DNA from: JBMYZL01 sp965661765
GTDB lineage: Bacteria; Bacteroidota; Bacteroidia; Flavobacteriales_D; Sanyastnellaceae
Reading direction: 5' to 3'
Assembly (NCBI GenBank): GCA_965661765.1
Contig: CBFIFE010000056.1
Span: forward strand, 1 to 17,548
Length of the DNA stretch: 17,548 nt
Part shown: positions 14,532-17,548 of the stretch, piece by piece
Position numbering within the stretch: the first letter of the stretch is position 1
How the letters are laid out: each line of letters opens with the position of its first letter
Program-made: the position numbers and the translations under genes
The notes under the pieces: generated by a model
What the model was told of the DNA's origin: nothing
Database searches by the model: none
What the model saw: the letters and a program-made list of their open reading frames with translations, nothing else

Positions 14532-15848
14532 TCAATCCACCCGCTCGATTCTGGCCCCGAGCGCTTTCAATCGCTGTTCGATGCGCTCGTAGCCGCGGTC
14601 GATTTGGTTGATGTTGTGAATGACGGACTGCCCCTCCGCCGACAGGGCTGCAATCAGCAGCGAAACCCCGGCTCGGATGTCAGGCGATGTCATGGTCACC
14701 CCGCGCAACGGGCTGCGTCGATCGAGGCCGATGACCGTGGCCCGATGCGGATCGCACAAAATGATCTGAGCGCCCATGTCAATCAATTTGTCGACAAAGA
14801 AGAGACGGGATTCGAACATCTTTTGATGGACCAAAACACTCCCATGCGCTTGGGTGGCCGTCACCAAAATGATGGACAACAAATCTGGCGTGAACCCCGG
14901 CCAAGGGGCATCGCTGACGGTCAAGATGCTGCCGTCGATGAACGTGTCGATTTCATAGCGATGCTGAGCGGGCACGAAAATGTCATCTCCGCGGCGTTCG
15001 AGTTGAATCCCCAATCGCCGAAAGACGCTGGGAATCACCCCCAATTGGTCATATGCCACGTCCTTGATGGTGATCTCGCTCGCCGTCATGGCGGCCAAAC
15101 CGATGAAACTGCCAATCTCAATCATGTCCGGCAAACAGCGGTGCTCCGTCCCTCCAAGGCTGTCGACTCCTTCAATGGTCAGCATGTTCGACCCGATGCC
15201 GCTGATGTTGCCCCCCATTCGATTGATCATCTTGCAGAGTTGCTGCAGATAGGGCTCACAAGCGGCGTTGTAAATGGTGGTTGTGCCTTGGGCCAAACTC
15301 GCCGCCATCACCACATTCGCTGTCCCCGTTACGGAGGCCTCATCGAGCAGCATGTACGTCCCTTTCAAGCGGCTGCCGCCCTTGATGCTGGCCCGAAAAA
15401 ACCCGGTGGCCGCGTCATAATCAAAAGCTGCACCCAGGGCCTCCATGCCGATGAAGTGGGTGTCCATGCGGCGGCGACCGATTTTGTCCCCACCTGGACG
15501 GGGCAGCGCACCGCGGCCAAAACGCCCGAGCATCGGCCCCAAAATCATCACCGACCCGCGCAGCGCCCCGCCTTTTTGCCGGAACTCGTCGCTGTCCAAG
15601 AAGTCCAGGTTGACCTCATCAGCATGAAACCACCATGTCCCTTGCGCCTTCTTCTCCGTCTTGACCCCCATGGCCCCGAGCAGGTCGATGAGCTTGTTGA
15701 CATCGACGATGTCCGGAAGGTTGGAGATGGTCACGGGCTGGTCGGTGAGCAACACAGCGCACAAGATTTGGAGGGCTTCGTTCTTCGCCCCTTGCGGCGT
15801 CACTTCGCCGGCGAGAGGTCGCCCTCCTTGAATGATGAAACTCGACAT
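14532..15848 (-). CDS. murA: UDP-N-acetylglucosamine 1-carboxyvinyltransferase with Asp at the fosfomycin-target position
   Basis: This 438-residue enzyme transfers enolpyruvate from PEP to UDP-GlcNAc, the first committed step of peptidoglycan synthesis in the cytosol. The N-terminal GAKNEAL motif (20-26) contains the UDP-GlcNAc-contacting Lys22-Asn23. The catalytic loop is RFGRGALPRPGGDKIG (109-124). Asp121 stands where E. coli has Cys115, the residue alkylated by fosfomycin. The rest, including DMIEIGSFIGLAA and the C-terminal DIRAGVSLLIAAL and RGYERIEQRLKALGA, is typical MurA. It is followed by the TlpA-like gene (33 bp). Upstream, a 162-bp gap separates it from the DUF4290 gene, which I recall as its frequent neighbour in Bacteroidota. 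No Shine-Dalgarno sequence is seen. Confidence 0.97.
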   Translation of the reverse strand: MSSFIIQGGRPLAGEVTPQGAKNEALQILCAVLLTDQPVTISNLPDIVDVNKLIDLLGAMGVKTEKKAQGTWWFHADEVNLDFLDSDEFRQKGGALRGSVMILGPMLGRFGRGALPRPGGDKIGRRRMDTHFIGMEALGAAFDYDAATGFFRASIKGGSRLKGTYMLLDEASVTGTANVVMAASLAQGTTTIYNAACEPYLQQLCKMINRMGGNISGIGSNMLTIEGVDSLGGTEHRCLPDMIEIGSFIGLAAMTASEITIKDVAYDQLGVIPSVFRRLGIQLERRGDDIFVPAQHRYEIDTFIDGSILTVSDAPWPGFTPDLLSIILVTATQAHGSVLVHQKMFESRLFFVDKLIDMGAQIILCDPHRATVIGLDRRSPLRGVTMTSPDIRAGVSLLIAALSAEGQSVIHNINQIDRGYERIEQRLKALGARIERVD

Positions 15849-15961
15849 GGTGGAATCGGTCGTCTTTGCTCTTCAATTGTTCAAACCACGAGCTGCCGCG
15901 GGAACATTGTCCGCTGCTCAAGCGCAAGAAAACGCGCAACCCAGCAACGGCAAGCCATTCG

Positions 15962-15972
15962 CAAATATTTTA
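15962..15972 (-). promoter_or_regulatory. Possible promoter for murA
   Basis: On the minus strand TAAAATATTTG includes AATATTTG, one base off the TAnnTTTG -7 consensus. It is about 113 bp before the murA ATG in the only sizeable gap of this cluster. No clear TTG -33 element is at the right distance. This is a weak call based on position and AT content. Confidence 0.25.
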
Positions 15973-16010
15973 TCGACAGGCAACGTTGGAGAACCCCCTG
16001 GCAACAGCCA

Positions 16011-16625
16011 TCAGCGCTTCTTTTTCGCCCCACCACGACGGCGCTCCACCGCGTCGCTCGTCTTGCGCTTGCTCTTGAGAATCTCCGCAGAACTGACGAG
16101 TTGTGCATCCTCCGGCAACACCAACTTCCCCTCGGACAACTCCTTGATTTGCTGAGCGATGAACCCGTTCTCCACCGTCCCGCGGTTCCAAGTCAGGAAG
16201 TGCCGCTTCATCAGGTTCGCAATGGTCACCACCAAGACTTGCTTCTCCTCTCCCTCTGGGTACTCCATGGCCTTGGCCATCAACTCACGCGTCAACTTGC
16301 CGTAATGCCCCAGCCGCGACTTCTCATCGGGGTAGTCCATCCGAGCGGGGGGCTCGAGGCGTTCTTCGCGAGCGGGTTTGGCAAAAGGTGCATCCACATC
16401 CAACGCGTAATCCGCCATCATGTGCAATTGATCCCACAACTTCTTCTGGACCTCATCGCCCTCTCCCTCCTGCGGCACCACGTTGCCCATGATGCTCACA
16501 ATCGCCGCTGCGCATTTCGTGCGCTCTTCCCGATCCGTCAAGCTCAACGCATGCGCCACCATTTGATGAATCGCCCGGCCATACTCCGGAATCGCCAAAT
16601 CCGCCCGCACACTGTTGTAAGTCAT
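16011..16625 (-). CDS. DUF4290 family protein
   Basis: This 204-residue, mainly helical, soluble protein is recognised as DUF4290. The N-terminal string MTYNSVRADLAIPEYGR with IHQMVAHA is characteristic. So are DREERTKCAAAIVSIMGNV (31-49), KLWDQLHMMADYALDVDAPF (62-81) and HFLTWNRGTVEN (142-153). The family is, as far as I recall, found in Bacteroidota next to murA, and its function is unknown; the position suggests a link to cell envelope synthesis, which is inference. A strongly basic C-terminal tail (about 184-204, many Lys/Arg) could bind nucleic acid or membrane. The ATG at 16623-16625 overlaps the stop of the upstream gene (ATGA, 4 bp), which supports this start over one nine bases upstream. 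Confidence 0.88.
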   Translation of the reverse strand: MTYNSVRADLAIPEYGRAIHQMVAHALSLTDREERTKCAAAIVSIMGNVVPQEGEGDEVQKKLWDQLHMMADYALDVDAPFAKPAREERLEPPARMDYPDEKSRLGHYGKLTRELMAKAMEYPEGEEKQVLVVTIANLMKRHFLTWNRGTVENGFIAQQIKELSEGKLVLPEDAQLVSSAEILKSKRKTSDAVERRRGGAKKKR

Positions 16626-17236
16626 TTCTGCCATGTGCGCAAAGGTAGGCAAGGCGGGGATTGAGCAGTGAATTCTTCCATCAAGTCAGTGAACATTTCT
16701 TCAAAGTGCCAGACCAAATCCGCTTCCCACCGGCTCCACTCATCCATCAGCCTCACGAGCTCGGTCTCCCAAGGGATCCGCGCGTCCATTGCTGCGCAGA
16801 CCCGGCGCATCTCGGAAGCATCCCCGTACCCGACCAACCAGTCGTGTCGCCGAAGTGCCTCGAGAAATCGCTGGCGACGGGGAGGGATGTGCTGGGTTTG
16901 GCCTGAAAGAATGTCCAAAGCTTCCCCCGCAAACCCCGGCAATCCACCCGCGTGGTCCACCCATTGCGGGAAAGCGCGCGCCAACAGGTGATCGTGCAAC
17001 ATGTCCAACGCAACCCCGGACATCCGTCCAAAAACCGGCCTCAAAATGGCCCTCGACGAGAGACTCGCCGGGTGCTGATCCGCCTTCGAGTCGATTTGGC
17101 GATGCACGAGCACCCCGTGCGCCACACGCGCGGGCAGGGCCTTCCATTGATTTCCTTTGACCGCGTCACCAATGAAATTCCCCACCAAAACCTCGGGCTC
17201 CAGCCCGCCCAACACCATGTGCGCCAAATCGTTCAC
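16622..17236 (-). CDS. Acyl carrier protein phosphodiesterase family protein (AcpH/DUF479), GTG start
   Basis: This 204-residue protein resembles E. coli AcpH, which removes the 4'-phosphopantetheine arm from holo-ACP. The conserved N-terminal xNxLAH motif reads VNDLAHMVLGG. It is followed by VGNFIGDAVKGNQW (18-31) and VHRQIDSKADQHP (44-56), which match the AcpH motifs GNLLADFVRGN and HRRIDVLTDNLP and carry the probable metal-binding Asp/His residues. I place the start at GTG (17234-17236) because it begins the family's usual N-terminus. The open frame extends further, but through the tRNA promoter region with no family similarity. The function in Bacteroidota is not proven. It overlaps the DUF4290 gene by 4 bp. 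GACCTTTG just before the start is one base off a -7 box. Confidence 0.8.
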   Translation of the reverse strand: MNDLAHMVLGGLEPEVLVGNFIGDAVKGNQWKALPARVAHGVLVHRQIDSKADQHPASLSSRAILRPVFGRMSGVALDMLHDHLLARAFPQWVDHAGGLPGFAGEALDILSGQTQHIPPRRQRFLEALRRHDWLVGYGDASEMRRVCAAMDARIPWETELVRLMDEWSRWEADLVWHFEEMFTDLMEEFTAQSPPCLPLRTWQK

Positions 17237-17302
17237 TTGGCAAAGGTCGTGGAAGGGCCGGCGCGAGCACCAGCGAAAGACAGAATTTTTTGAGAGAAGG
17301 CG

Positions 17303-17333
17303 TTGGGGGATTGGGGAGAGTTGTGTAAATTTG
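17303..17333 (+). promoter_or_regulatory. Bacteroidota promoter of tRNA-Gly
   Basis: TTG at 17303-17305 and TAAATTTG at 17326-17333 match the Bacteroidota -33 (TTG) and -7 (TAnnTTTG) elements with a 20-bp spacer. The -7 box ends 30 bp before the mature tRNA 5' end, leaving room for a short 5' leader to be removed by RNase P. This is the clearest promoter in the window. Confidence 0.75.
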
Positions 17334-17363
17334 CCGTCCACTTGGAAAGCCAAGATGGCCCAT

Positions 17364-17436
17364 GCGAGAATAGCTCAGTTGGTAGAGCACAACCTTGCCA
17401 AGGTTGGGGTCGCGAGTTCGAGTCTCGTTTCTCGCT
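17364..17436 (+). tRNA. tRNA-Gly (anticodon GCC)
   Basis: The 73-nt cloverleaf folds completely: acceptor stem GCGAGAA/TTCTCGC, D-arm GCTC-AGTTGGTA-GAGC, anticodon stem CAACC/GGTTG with loop TTGCCAA (anticodon GCC), 5-nt variable region, and T-arm GCGAG-TTCGAGT-CTCGT. The discriminator base is T, as usual for bacterial tRNA-Gly. CCA is not encoded (CAAC follows), so it must be added after transcription. It reads GGC and GGU codons. Confidence 0.97.
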
Positions 17437-17440
17437 CAAC

Positions 17441-17473
17441 AAAAAAGCCTCCGAAAATTCGGGGGCTTTTTTT
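17441..17473 (+). terminator. Intrinsic terminator of tRNA-Gly
   Basis: The stem is GCCTCCG (17447-17453) with CGGGGGC (17460-17466), including one G-T wobble, around a loop of AAAATT. It is flanked by A6 upstream and T7 (17467-17473) downstream, four bases after the tRNA. The A/T flanks mean it might also work on the minus strand. The remaining 75 bp to the window edge show no gene or site I can support. Confidence 0.9.
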
Positions 17474-17548
17474 ATTAGTGGTAAGGGTTTCAGAGGATCT
17501 GGACTTCCCCACGAAAACCGGAGGGTTGACGTCGTGTATTGTGCATGC

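Noticed and set aside
13920..16664. Open frame of 914 codons on the plus strand antisense to the thioredoxin-like, murA and DUF4290 genes
   Set aside because: It crosses three well-recognised genes, is rich in His/Arg/Gln as expected from antisense reading of GC-rich coding sequence, and has no family motifs.
17166..17442. Minus-strand open frames across the tRNA (peptides like RDSNSRPQPWQGCALPTEL)
   Set aside because: These are the well-known false peptides produced by reading the tRNA gene in antisense.

Overview
This 17.5-kb window looks like the chromosome of a fairly GC-rich member of the Bacteroidota, probably of Flavobacteriales type. The evidence is indirect. Start codons lack Shine-Dalgarno sequences. 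Several genes carry the Bacteroidota -7 box TAnnTTTG just upstream. The DnaJ, MurA, DUF4290, DUF5684 and NtrC-like proteins have the forms I know from that phylum, and the tRNA gene does not encode CCA. No phage, transposon or CRISPR array is visible; this is mostly housekeeping sequence.

Left part (1-4062). On the minus strand, a pterin pair (a PTPS/QueD-family enzyme, then folE) is followed by a truncated Bax-inhibitor-1/YccA membrane protein that runs off the left edge. The heptose epimerase gene hldD diverges from the pterin pair, and their -7 boxes lie within 33 bp of each other on opposite strands. hldD collides tail to tail with a MerR-type regulator gene, with 62 bp of coding overlap. 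The MerR gene follows a membrane-anchored M23 peptidase gene in the same direction.

Centre (4063-7547). alaS diverges from the peptidase gene. Between alaS and a small DUF5684 membrane protein lies a 310-bp convergent gap. It holds fifteen G-rich 9-bp tandem repeats, an intrinsic terminator for the minus strand with a hairpin inside its loop, and a 57-bp pure pyrimidine tract.

Right part (7548-17236). Ten minus-strand genes follow each other. In transcription order they are acpH-like, DUF4290, murA, a TlpA/ResA-like thioredoxin, grpE, dnaJ, ABC ATPase, ABC-2 permease, ppx/gppA and an NtrC-like response regulator. The last six are almost contiguous (gaps of 5, -1, -4, 28 and 5 bp) and look like one operon joining protein folding, an exporter of unknown substrate, a polyphosphate/pppGpp-type phosphatase and a sigma-54 activator. 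That activator lacks the usual DNA-binding domain. MurA has Asp in place of the fosfomycin-target Cys, and DnaJ has half the usual zinc-finger motifs.

Right edge. A tRNA-Gly(GCC) gene has a clear Bacteroidota promoter and an intrinsic terminator. I see no gene in the last 75 bp.
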